Shown here: piece by piece, positions 1-7,326 of the stretch | How positions within the stretch are numbered: the first letter of the stretch is position 1 | How the letters are laid out: each line of letters begins with the position of its first letter | Source of the DNA: Bacteroidales bacterium | Lineage (GTDB): Bacteria; Bacteroidota; Bacteroidia; Bacteroidales; JAFGUD01 | Assembly: GCA_016938685.1 (NCBI GenBank) | Contig: JAFGUD010000492.1 | Coordinates: forward strand, 1 to 40,008 | Direction: 5' to 3' | DNA length: 40,008 bases | Made by a program: the position numbers and the translations under genes | Notes under the pieces: generated by a model | The model's database searches: none | Told to the model about the DNA's origin: nothing | Seen by the model: the letters and a program-made list of their open reading frames with translations, nothing else

Positions 1-112
1 ACCATTTGGGTGATATTTTGAATCGTTTATGATGCCTAAAAATAAAAACTTCCTGTTATTTTAACAAACTCTATTGAATAATTCGGGATAAACTGAATTA
101 ACAAAATTGACG

Positions 113-175
113 ATTATTCAATCATTCTATTATTCAACCATTCTATCATTCTATTATTCAACCATTCTATCATTA
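113..175. repeat. 24-bp tandem repeat
   Basis: Two perfect adjacent 24-bp units lie at 123-146 and 147-170, built from CATTCTATTATTCAAC followed by CATTCTAT. A degenerate partial unit precedes them and the start of a third follows. The array sits just downstream of the 3' end of the minus-strand peptidase gene. No hairpin is evident. It is a simple intergenic direct repeat, and copy number could vary between strains. Confidence 0.8.
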
Positions 176-188
176 AGTTATTCTTTTT

Positions 189-2342
189 CTACAGATATGT
201 ATCAAAATAGTCAGTCACTTTTTGCATTAAATGAATTCTTTCGCGACCTCTTACATTATGTTCAGAATTAGGATAAGTATAAAAATCAATTTGAACGCCT
301 AATTGTTGAGATTTTAGTAATAAATCCATTGAATTTTGAGGAACTACAACAGGATCTACACCACCATGAATAACAAGAAGTTTTCCTTTAAGTTTTTCAA
401 TTTTATTTAATAAACTAGTACTCTCAAATCCTTCTGGATTTGTTTCCGGGGTGTCCATGTATCGTTCGCCGTACATAACTTCGTAGTATTTCCAATCAAC
501 CACAGGTCCACCTGCAACAGCAACTTTAAAAACATCTGGATAAGTTGTAATAAGCGAAGTTGTCATAAATCCACCATAACTCCAGCCGTGAACTCCAATT
601 CTGTTTTCATCAACATAAGGAAGTGTTCCAAGAAACTTAATTCCTTCCATTTGATCTTTCATTTCTTCAACGCCACATTGCCTGAAAATTACGTTTTCAA
701 AATCTCTTCCTCTGTCAGCAGAACCACGATTGTCAATCGTAAACATAACATAACCTCTTTGAGCCATGTAAAATTGCCACAAACTAACACCACCAAGCCA
801 CGAATCTGTAACTAACTGAGCATGAGGCCCACCATAAACATAAATAATCACTGGATATTTTTTTGTTTTGTCCAAATCAGGAGGAGTAATAAGTCTGTAA
901 TAAAGATCAGTTTCTCCATCTGCAGCTTTTATCATTCCTATTTTCATCTCGCCAAGCTTGTAATCCTTCAAGGTATTTTTAGAAATTAACAACTTAGACT
1001 CAACTTTACCTTTATTATTGTGTACATCAATTACATTTGAAACATCAGTACTAGAATATTTGTTAATGAAATATTTTTTATCAGTTGTAAAAACTGCATT
1101 GTGTGTTCCATGTTCTTGCGTTAAAATATCCAAATTTCCTTTGTACATATCTACCTCATAAATATGACGTTGAATACCACATTCAGCAGTTGATTGAATA
1201 TAAATTTTACTTTCATTTTCGGAAAAACCGTAAAAATCAGTCACAACCCAAGCACCTTTTGTAACTTGTCTTATTAATTTTCCATCGGTATCATATAAAT
1301 AAAGATGATTGTAACCATCACGTTCACTGTACCATAAAAATTGATTTTTTGTTTTAGGTAGAAAAATTGCCGGATGTTCAGGTTCTACATATTTGTCGCT
1401 TTTTTCTTCAAATAATGTTTGTACAAAATTACCATTATAAACATCGTATTTATTAAATTGTAAATGATTTTGATCTCTATTTAATACTCCAATGTAAATA
1501 AATTTTTCTGTCGGATCCCAAGTAATTGAAGTTAAATACTGATCTTTTGGACCTTCTGTTTTCATATATTTGATAGTTCTTGTAGAAATATCGTAAACTC
1601 CAAGAGTTACTTCTTCGCTTGTTTGTCCTGTCATTGGGTATTTGATATTTGCCACGGAAGCCGGAAATGTTGTAAAATCAATAACAGGATAATCTGCTAC
1701 CATAGATTCGTCTTTTCGATAGAATGCTATTAAATTTCCTTTTGGAGACCAAAAAATACCTCTATCTATTCCAAATTCTTGACGGTGTACATAATCAGAA
1801 CCAAAACTAATATCTTCCTCAATATCACTTGCAACTTTTGTCAATTTTCTTTTGCTGTCAAGCATATATAAATCATTTCCGTTTGTAAAAGCAATTGCAT
1901 TAGCTTCTTTGCTGTAAAACATTTGGTCTGCTCCTTCATAAGCATCAAAAGAAGTGACTATTTCATTCTTTTTTGTGTCATAAATATATGCAAAATCTCC
2001 ATATATCTGCAAAAACTTGTCGTTATCAAGCCATTGAATATCATTGAAGTACTTAATTTCTTTTAATCCATTGGCGATAAGTTTTTTATTAACATCAAAA
2101 AGTGTTAATAACTTTTCAGGTTTATCATCTTTTATGTCTGCAACGTAGATTGTACTCCAATCTTCAATGTAGGTATATTGATAACTATCACCTTTCCATT
2201 GTATCTGACTTAAATCTTCCGGATATAGGCTAAACCACTGATTCCAGACAGCATCTTCCATCGTCAATTCCTTTGTTTGAGAAAACGACAATGTTGACAA
2301 CAGCAAAATTGCTGTTAAAATTAAATTGAATTTTAATTTCAT
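189..2342 (-). CDS. Dipeptidyl-peptidase IV family serine peptidase (S9B)
   Basis: This is a secreted prolyl dipeptidyl peptidase, 717 residues, close to the usual length of bacterial DPP IV. It starts with a signal peptide (MKLKFNLILTAILLLSTLSFS), followed by a DPP IV N-terminal beta-propeller and a C-terminal alpha/beta hydrolase domain. The catalytic triad is visible: Ser588 in GWSYGG, Asp663 in GGVDPVV and His695 in SEHNVRG. The propeller contains the HRQEFGIDRG segment around residue 187, which resembles the substrate N-terminus-binding Glu-containing region of the family. Bacteroidota DPP IV enzymes act in the periplasm and release X-Pro or X-Ala dipeptides during peptide feeding. It diverges from the RNase P RNA gene and is probably transcribed alone. 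The ATG chosen begins the signal peptide directly. Family assignment is very secure; exact specificity is inferred. Confidence 0.95.
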   Translation of the reverse strand: MKLKFNLILTAILLLSTLSFSQTKELTMEDAVWNQWFSLYPEDLSQIQWKGDSYQYTYIEDWSTIYVADIKDDKPEKLLTLFDVNKKLIANGLKEIKYFNDIQWLDNDKFLQIYGDFAYIYDTKKNEIVTSFDAYEGADQMFYSKEANAIAFTNGNDLYMLDSKRKLTKVASDIEEDISFGSDYVHRQEFGIDRGIFWSPKGNLIAFYRKDESMVADYPVIDFTTFPASVANIKYPMTGQTSEEVTLGVYDISTRTIKYMKTEGPKDQYLTSITWDPTEKFIYIGVLNRDQNHLQFNKYDVYNGNFVQTLFEEKSDKYVEPEHPAIFLPKTKNQFLWYSERDGYNHLYLYDTDGKLIRQVTKGAWVVTDFYGFSENESKIYIQSTAECGIQRHIYEVDMYKGNLDILTQEHGTHNAVFTTDKKYFINKYSSTDVSNVIDVHNNKGKVESKLLISKNTLKDYKLGEMKIGMIKAADGETDLYYRLITPPDLDKTKKYPVIIYVYGGPHAQLVTDSWLGGVSLWQFYMAQRGYVMFTIDNRGSADRGRDFENVIFRQCGVEEMKDQMEGIKFLGTLPYVDENRIGVHGWSYGGFMTTSLITTYPDVFKVAVAGGPVVDWKYYEVMYGERYMDTPETNPEGFESTSLLNKIEKLKGKLLVIHGGVDPVVVPQNSMDLLLKSQQLGVQIDFYTYPNSEHNVRGRERIHLMQKVTDYFDTYL

Positions 2343-2424
2343 AATTTATTGATTTTTAGTATTTTGCGAATATTGATTTTATTTGGAAAAGTAGAAATAT
2401 TAAACAAAAAAACCTAAATTTTTT

Positions 2425-2432
2425 TATCTTTG
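2425..2432 (+). promoter_or_regulatory. -7 promoter box of rnpB
   Basis: TATCTTTG matches the Bacteroidota -7 consensus TAnnTTTG exactly and lies about 7 bases before the inferred 5' end of the RNase P RNA. No good -33 TTG was found at the expected spacing; the upstream region is A-rich instead. Confidence 0.65.
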
Positions 2433-2438
2433 CAAACT

Positions 2439-2787
2439 AATCGGTATGAAGTTCTATCGCTGTGTATTTTTTATACAGAGGAAAGTCCGGACAGCAAAGA
2501 GCACCGAACTCTTGTGAAAGAGTAGGCTGTAAAGTTTAAGTAACGCAGAAGAAAATAACCGCCTGAGCTTGTCTTAGGTAAGGGTGAGAACGTGAGGTAA
2601 GAGCTTACGAATATTGTTGGCGACAGCAATATTGTGTGTCTTTCGGGTTGCAAGACCATGTAAACCGACATTTTCGGCTTCGGCTGGAAAAATGTTGCTC
2701 GCATTTGTCGGAGGGTAGGTCGCAAAGATAAATGATAGAAGCTCTTCTTCGGAAGAGTACAGAATTCGGCTTATATTCATACCGGTT
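2439..2787 (+). ncRNA. rnpB: RNase P RNA, bacterial class A
   Basis: This is the catalytic RNA of RNase P, which matures the 5' ends of tRNAs. The universally conserved 5' block GAGGAAAGTCCGGACA is at 2478-2493 and its 3' partner ACAGAATTCGGCTTAT is at 2759-2774; these form the P4 core. Terminal helix P1 is formed by CGGTATGAA near 2442-2450 and TTCATACCG near 2776-2784. GAGGGTAGGTCGCAAAG near 2710 fits the conserved region before P4. Length of about 350 nt is normal. A T-run follows P1 directly, so P1 plus the T-run probably acts as the terminator. Apparent open frames over this region are not genes. Confidence 0.95.
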
Positions 2788-2841
2788 TTTTTTATTTAGT
2801 TGAAGAGAAATTTAGCCCATAATCCACTCGTAAACAATTAA

Positions 2842-2890
2842 AATCTGTGAATCTCCCGAAATAAGTTCGGGACAAGTAGTGGCAAAAAAT
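2842..2890 (+). repeat. Intergenic repeat copy A, interrupted by a 24-nt hairpin unit
   Basis: Flanks AATCTGTGAATCT (2842-2854) and GTGGCAAAAAAT (2879-2890) together equal the uninterrupted copy at 2934-2958. Between them, at 2855-2878, is a 24-nt unit with hairpin arms CCCGAA and TTCGGG followed by ACAAGTA. The boundary is unambiguous and no target duplication is present. A second unit with the same ends lies at 39973-39995. Confidence 0.85.
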
Positions 2891-2933
2891 TAAACAAAAA
2901 ATCTATGAACGTAGCAAAGCATTTTCACAAAGT

Positions 2934-2958
2934 AATCTGTGAATCTGTGGCAAAAAAT
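2934..2958 (+). repeat. Intergenic repeat copy B, uninterrupted
   Basis: The sequence reads AATCTGTGAATCT then GTGGCAAAAAAT, identical to the two flanks of copy A. It ends just before the start of the dihydropyrimidinase gene. A third copy with one extra base lies at 4387-4412, upstream of the phosphatase gene. Confidence 0.85.
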
Positions 2959-2965
2959 ATAAATT

Positions 2966-4282
2966 ATGAAAACAATAATAAAAAACGGAACTATTGTAAA
3001 TGCTGATAATGAACAAATTGCAGATATTTTAATAGAAAACGACAAAATTTCCAAAATAGGAGATTGTTCAAATATTGAGGTTGATAAAACAATTGATGCT
3101 TCCGGAAAATTTGTTATTCCCGGAGGGATTGACCCACATGTACACATGCACTTGCCAACTCCTGCAGGATATTCATCAGATGATTTTGAATCAGGCTCAA
3201 AAGCAGCATTATTCGGCGGAACAACAACAATTATCGACTTTGTTACACCAGAAAAAGGACAATCTCTTGTAGAAGCCTACAAACTAAGAGTTTCCGAGGC
3301 TCAAAATGCTCATATTAACGTCAAATTTCACGTTTCTCCTATTGAATGGTTAGAAAATACAGCAGCTGAAATGGAGGAATTAGTAATAAAATATGGTGTT
3401 ACTTCTTTCAAAATTTATTTAGCATACAAAGGTGCCGTAGGACTTAATGACGATGTTATTATAAAGGTGCTTGAAACGGCTAAAAAACTTGGTGTTTTAG
3501 TTACTGCGCATTGCGAAAATGACGAAATAATAAATATTTTACGTAAAAAATTTATTTCAGAAGGAAAAACATCTCCAAAATATCATGCATTATCTCGTCC
3601 TGCTGAGGCAGAAGTTGATGCAATCAGACGACTAATTTTATTTGCTCGATACATAGAAACTCCTGTTTATATAGTTCATGTTTCTACAAAAAATGGGGTT
3701 GAAATGATTAAAAAAGCACAAAGTAAAGGTTTGCCTGTTTATGCTGAAACATGCCCTCATTACTTGTTGCTCGAAGAATCCGTTTACGAAGGAGATTTTG
3801 AAAAAACCGGCAAATATGTGCTAAGTCCACCATTAAGACTAAAAAAAGACAATGAAGCACTTTGGAATGCAATTTCAGACGGAACAGTTCAAACTGTTGG
3901 AACCGACCATTGTCCTTTCAATTTAAAAGGTCAAAAAGACAAAGGAATTAATGATTTTACCAAAATTCCAAATGGTGCAGGAGGAATAGAACATCGCATG
4001 GAATTATTATATACATACGGAGTAGAAAAAGGGCTTATTTCAATGCAAAAAATTGTTGAAATTACATCTTCAAATGCTGCCGGAATATTTCGATTAAATA
4101 ATAAAGGTGCAATAAAAGAAGGTTTTGACGCAGATATAGTTATTTGGAATCCTCAAAGTTCAAAAACTATTTCTTTGGATAATCAGCATCAAAACTGTGA
4201 TTCAAATATTTATGAAGGATTTAAAACAAAAGGGAAAGCTGAAACTGTTATTTTAAACGGAGAAATAATAATAGATAGTTAA
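2966..4282 (+). CDS. Dihydropyrimidinase / D-hydantoinase
   Basis: This is a cyclic amidohydrolase of the urease superfamily that opens dihydropyrimidine or hydantoin rings (EC 3.5.2.2 type). Metal ligands are visible in the expected order: His58 and His60 in DPHVHMH, carboxylated Lys149 in SFKIYLAYKG, His182 in TAHCEN, His238 in VHVS and Asp314 in GTDHCPF. The C-terminal composite-barrel segment (AADIVIWNP-like, here DADIVIWNPQ) is present. At 438 residues it is slightly shorter than the usual 450-480. The DPHVHMHLP segment separates it from allantoinase and dihydroorotase, although the exact substrate cannot be read. It is followed by a terminator, so it is probably monocistronic. In anaerobes such enzymes often occur with selenium-dependent molybdenum hydroxylases in purine or hydantoin breakdown, and one is encoded 11 kb away here. 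Confidence 0.9.
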   Translation: MKTIIKNGTIVNADNEQIADILIENDKISKIGDCSNIEVDKTIDASGKFVIPGGIDPHVHMHLPTPAGYSSDDFESGSKAALFGGTTTIIDFVTPEKGQSLVEAYKLRVSEAQNAHINVKFHVSPIEWLENTAAEMEELVIKYGVTSFKIYLAYKGAVGLNDDVIIKVLETAKKLGVLVTAHCENDEIINILRKKFISEGKTSPKYHALSRPAEAEVDAIRRLILFARYIETPVYIVHVSTKNGVEMIKKAQSKGLPVYAETCPHYLLLEESVYEGDFEKTGKYVLSPPLRLKKDNEALWNAISDGTVQTVGTDHCPFNLKGQKDKGINDFTKIPNGAGGIEHRMELLYTYGVEKGLISMQKIVEITSSNAAGIFRLNNKGAIKEGFDADIVIWNPQSSKTISLDNQHQNCDSNIYEGFKTKGKAETVILNGEIIIDS

Positions 4283-4333
4283 TAATTGATAATAAATAAC
4301 AATAGTTCGTTAAAAACTACATAACCATATTAT

Positions 4334-4357
4334 AACCAGACTAATAGCCTGGTTTTT
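4334..4357 (+). terminator. Intrinsic terminator of the dihydropyrimidinase gene
   Basis: Stem AACCAG (4334-4339) pairs with CTGGTT (4349-4354) around a 9-base loop and is followed by a T-run. It lies about 50 bases past the stop codon. Confidence 0.65.
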
Positions 4358-4386
4358 AAAGTTGAGATAAATGACGGATAATCAAT

Positions 4387-4412
4387 AATCTGTGAATCTG
4401 TGGCTAAAAAAT
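4387..4412 (+). repeat. Intergenic repeat copy C
   Basis: AATCTGTGAATCTGTGGC followed by TAAAAAAT is the third copy of the repeat at 2934-2958, differing by one inserted T. Like the other copies it sits 5' of a gene on the plus strand. Confidence 0.8.
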
Positions 4413-4472
4413 AATGAACTAATGTAATAATTAAATTTTAAACAAATTATTTGAAATTTTGATAATATAAAA

Positions 4473-5117
4473 ATGAACAAAATAGAAGCTGTAATATTCG
4501 ACATGGACGGGCTTTTAATAGATTCCGAACCATTATGGCAAAAAGCTGAAATTAAAGTTTTTGGCAGACTTGGCATCAAACTTACTTCCGAAATGTGCGA
4601 ACCGTTACAAGGAGTAAAACTTGAAGATGCTGTGGAACATTGGTATAATTACCAACCTTGGGAAAATAAAAATATCAAAGAAACTGTAAATGAACTAATT
4701 GAAGAGATGAAAATTCTTCTTCAAAATCCAAAAGTTTTACCCGGAGTTTACGATGTCATAAATTTTTACCATAAAAAGAAAATTCCAATGGCTGTTGCAT
4801 CTTCTTCTTCAATGAGTTTAATTGAAATTGTAGTTGACAAATTAGGAATAAGAGAAAAAATAGATATTTTACATTCTTCTGAATTTGAAAAAGCAGGAAA
4901 ACCATCTCCTGATGTATTTCTGACAACAGCCAAGTTATTGGGAATTAAACCTGAAAACTGCTTAGTTTTTGAAGATTCAATAAACGGAGTAAAAGCAGCA
5001 AAAGCAGCAGGAATGAAAGTAGTTGCTATTCCATACCCTGAAAATTTTGACAGACCTGAATTAAAAATTGCTGACTGGAAGGTAAAATCTCTTTCTGAAT
5101 GGAAAAAACATCTGTAA
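4473..5117 (+). CDS. hxpB: HAD hydrolase, hexitol/2-deoxyglucose-6-phosphate phosphatase type (HxpB/YniC-like)
   Basis: This is a 214-residue haloacid dehalogenase phosphatase of the beta-phosphoglucomutase-like subfamily. Motif I is FDMDGLLIDSEPLW near residues 9-22 (nucleophile Asp9, acid/base Asp11), motif II is AVASSSS near 107, and motif III/IV are KPSP and FEDSINGVKAAKAAGM. The DGLLIDSEPLW stretch and a downstream HWYNYQPW closely resemble E. coli YniC/HxpB, which dephosphorylates 2-deoxyglucose-6-P and hexitol phosphates. Substrate remains inferred. The stop codon TAA falls inside the first of two palindromic repeats, so the repeat supplies the end of this gene. Confidence 0.85.
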   Translation: MNKIEAVIFDMDGLLIDSEPLWQKAEIKVFGRLGIKLTSEMCEPLQGVKLEDAVEHWYNYQPWENKNIKETVNELIEEMKILLQNPKVLPGVYDVINFYHKKKIPMAVASSSSMSLIEIVVDKLGIREKIDILHSSEFEKAGKPSPDVFLTTAKLLGIKPENCLVFEDSINGVKAAKAAGMKVVAIPYPENFDRPELKIADWKVKSLSEWKKHL

Positions 5118-5199
5118 AGACATGCCGTGGCGTGTCTCGACGAAAACAAACCAATATCGTATAGTAAAGACACGCTGCGGAGTGTCTCACGAAAATAAA
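5114..5199. repeat. Two tandem palindromic REP-like repeats
   Basis: Two related units start with GTAAAGACA at 5114 and 5164. Each is a hairpin: the first pairs AGACATGCC with GGCGTGTCT, the second pairs AGACAC with GTGTCT. Both continue with a CACGAAAA/GACGAAAA-type tail. The units differ at several paired positions, in part compensatory. The first unit overlaps the TAA stop of the phosphatase gene; both could slow or terminate transcription before the acetyltransferase gene. Confidence 0.8.
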
Positions 5200-5245
5200 T
5201 CGCGCATAATAAACAATGAATATACGTAATCAAAATATAAATAAT

Positions 5246-5818
5246 ATGAACTACTACGCACACGAAACTGCCATAATTGATGAAGGAGCAGTAATAGGAA
5301 ATGGAACAAAAATATGGCATTTCTGCCATGTTATGGGAAATTCAGAAATTGAAGAAAATTGTTCTCTTGGACAAAATGTTTTTGTTGCAAACAATGTAAA
5401 AATCGGCAAAAACGTAAAAATTCAAAATAATGTATCGTTGTACACCGGTGTTGTTTGTGAAGACGATGTGTTTTTAGGACCTTCTATGGTATTTACAAAT
5501 ATTACAAATCCTCGAAGTGCAGTTGTTCGCAAAGGACAATATGAAAAAACATTAGTTAAAAAAGGAGCAACAATTGGAGCAAATGCAACAATTGTATGCG
5601 GTCATAATGTTGGAGAATATGCATTTATTGGAGCTGGAACTGTTGTTACAAAAGATGTTCCTGACTATGCTCTTATGGTTGGTGCACCGGCAAAACAACT
5701 TGGTTGGATGAGTCGTTACGGACATCGTTTAAATTTTGACGAAAACAGAGAAGCTATTTGTCCTGAAAGTGGCGAAAAGTATATTTTAGTGAATGGAAAA
5801 GTAGAATTTAAAGGATAA
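5246..5818 (+). CDS. UDP-amino-sugar N-acetyltransferase, WlbB/WbpD-like (left-handed beta-helix)
   Basis: This 190-residue hexapeptide-repeat acetyltransferase resembles WbpD/WlbB, which N-acetylates the 3-amino group of UDP-2-acetamido-3-amino-glucuronate on the way to di-N-acetylated mannuronic acid sugars of O-antigens and capsules. The N-terminus [20 protein letters not shown] and the repeats ([32 protein letters not shown]) are typical, as are [15 protein letters not shown] and the C-terminal [16 protein letters not shown] place the start at the internal ATG because the family normally begins MxYxxHxTAxID; an upstream in-frame ATG at 5216 would add ten unconserved residues. No other genes of that sugar pathway are adjacent. 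Confidence 0.85.
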   Translation: MNYYAHETAIIDEGAVIGNGTKIWHFCHVMGNSEIEENCSLGQNVFVANNVKIGKNVKIQNNVSLYTGVVCEDDVFLGPSMVFTNITNPRSAVVRKGQYEKTLVKKGATIGANATIVCGHNVGEYAFIGAGTVVTKDVPDYALMVGAPAKQLGWMSRYGHRLNFDENREAICPESGEKYILVNGKVEFKG

Positions 5819-5828
5819 ATCAAACAAA

Positions 5829-6461
5829 ATGAAACGTTTATTATTTATTTTAGTACTAATTTTTTCAATCAATATTTCTTTTTCACAGGTTCATGAAATT
5901 ATTTATGGCGATACAACTGTGATGGAGCAGTTTATATTTTTTAGTTTTGAAGAGGGACTTGATGAAGAATAAAATTCTTATCATTTGCCAGAAAATTTAG
6001 AAGATGGTACTTGGAAAGTATATTATACTGAAAAAAAAGAACAGTTAATGTTTTTAGCCAATTATAAAAATAATGTAAAACACGGAAAATGGATAGAATG
6101 GAACGAAAATGGGAATAAAATTCGTTCGGCTTTATATAAATATGGAAGAGAAGTAAGAGATACTTCTTGGTTTAATGAAAATAACACGGTTATAATACGT
6201 TATTTGGATTATCAAAAATCTTTTTTTACAGCTAGTATTTTTGAATATGATAAGAAAAAATTTAAAACGGTTTTTTATAATAAGAAACAAACGGACTCAA
6301 ATTGGTATGAATCAGGAGTTTTGCAATTTGTTGATTTTGCACACGAATTGAAAATTGTCGATAAAGTTGATTATAATGATGAATTTGAAAAATGCACTTA
6401 TGACGGCTGGTTGCGGTGGTTTTGTGTAGCAAAGCGGAACAAAACTACCGCAGACGGCTGA
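5829..6461 (+). pseudogene. YwqK/MORN-repeat-like secreted protein, broken by an in-frame TAA
   Basis: The frame opens at ATG 5829 with a clear signal peptide (MKRLLFILVLIFSINISFSQ), then hits TAA at codon 48 (5970-5972), and continues in the same frame to 6461. The downstream part holds MORN-like motifs of the YwqK antitoxin-like type (EDGTWKVYY, KHGKWIEWNENGNKI). A rescue start at TTG 5985 is possible but would lack the signal peptide. The last 18 or so residues (from about GWLRWFC) are encoded by a palindromic repeat at 6394-6471, which also supplies the stop. I interpret it as a recently inactivated gene, or a sequencing error at one base. Function of the family is not established. Confidence 0.7.
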
Positions 6462-6471
6462 CATTAAGTGC
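6394..6471. repeat. 78-bp palindromic element forming the end of the YwqK-like gene
   Basis: Outer arms GCACTTA (6394-6400) and TAAGTGC (6465-6471) are perfect complements. Inner arms TGCGGTGGTTTTGT (6412-6425) and ACAAAACTACCGCA (6439-6452) pair with one G-T mismatch, around a 13-base loop. Between the outer and inner arms lies an unpaired direct repeat GACGGCTG (6402-6409 and 6453-6460). Size and layout resemble a mobile palindromic repeat or a degenerate integron attC site. Confidence 0.75.
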
Positions 6472-6546
6472 TATGATATGTGCATAATTCAATTGTGTCT
6501 TTTACACAAATAGCAAATTAATTCTATATTCATAAAAAATAAAAAT

Positions 6547-7323
6547 TCATTTATCTAACCATTGTTTAAAAAGAGCTGTTTTGTCCTTACCTACAATTAT
6601 GTTTTCCGTTGATTTTGGTTTTGTTTCAATTAATAATTTGTTATTAAAATACTTATGAATTTTTACTATGCTCTGAATATTTACTATAAACTGACGATTA
6701 ACTTTAAAAAATATTTCGGGGTTAAGTTGTTCCTTCAAACTTTCTAACGAAAAATTCAGAGGGTATTCTCTTTTTCCAAAAGTTACCGCAAAAGTAATTC
6801 CCTGCATACTGTAAAAAAGAGCAATTTCTTCAATGGGTAAATGAAAAAACGACTCGTTAGCCTCTATCAAAAGTCGTTTCCGGTATTCTTGCTTTTCATT
6901 TTTAATTAAAGCAGCCAATTCCGAAAAGTCAACAGTTGAATTCTTTTCTTGAATAAATTGCTTATTGTATTGATTATACTTTTCAAAAGCAGCTTGTAAT
7001 TCGTCCTTTTCAACGGGTTTTAACATATAATCAAGACTATTGACTTTGAATGCCTGCAAGGCGTATTCATCGTAAGCTGTTGTAAAGATTATCATGCTGT
7101 TAACTTTCACTTGCTTAAATATTTCAAAGCTTTGTCCGTCTGATAATTGAATGTCTAATAAAACGATATCAGGGTGTTCGTTTTTTTGAAACCATTCTAC
7201 GGCTGATTGCACACTACCGATGCAGGCAATAACTTCTGTTTCAATGTCAATTTCCTGCAAAGTTTCTTTGAGCAAACGTTGAGCAGGCAATTCGTCTTCT
7301 ATAATTAATACCTCTATTGCCAT
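6547..7323 (-). CDS. LytTR-family response regulator
   Basis: This 258-residue regulator has an N-terminal receiver domain (residues about 3-120: acidic ED at 10-11, phospho-acceptor Asp57 in LLDIQL, Thr82 in TTAYDEYAL, Lys102 in LKPV) and a C-terminal LytTR DNA-binding domain (about 150-255, with FFKVNRQFIVNIQSI near 207-220). It starts 3 bases after the stop of the sensor kinase gene, so the two form a two-component pair. Both follow the RND efflux genes on the same strand, which suggests control of the efflux operon, but no target site was identified. Confidence 0.92.
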   Translation of the reverse strand: MAIEVLIIEDELPAQRLLKETLQEIDIETEVIACIGSVQSAVEWFQKNEHPDIVLLDIQLSDGQSFEIFKQVKVNSMIIFTTAYDEYALQAFKVNSLDYMLKPVEKDELQAAFEKYNQYNKQFIQEKNSTVDFSELAALIKNEKQEYRKRLLIEANESFFHLPIEEIALFYSMQGITFAVTFGKREYPLNFSLESLKEQLNPEIFFKVNRQFIVNIQSIVKIHKYFNNKLLIETKPKSTENIIVGKDKTALFKQWLDK

Positions 7324-7326
7324 CGT

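Noticed and set aside
2471-2780. Two short minus-strand open frames
   Set aside because: They lie on the antisense strand of the RNase P RNA gene, whose conserved core is unmistakable.
4766-5329. 187-codon minus-strand open frame across the phosphatase 3' end and acetyltransferase 5' end
   Set aside because: It covers two well-supported genes and a palindromic repeat in antisense and has no protein-like features.
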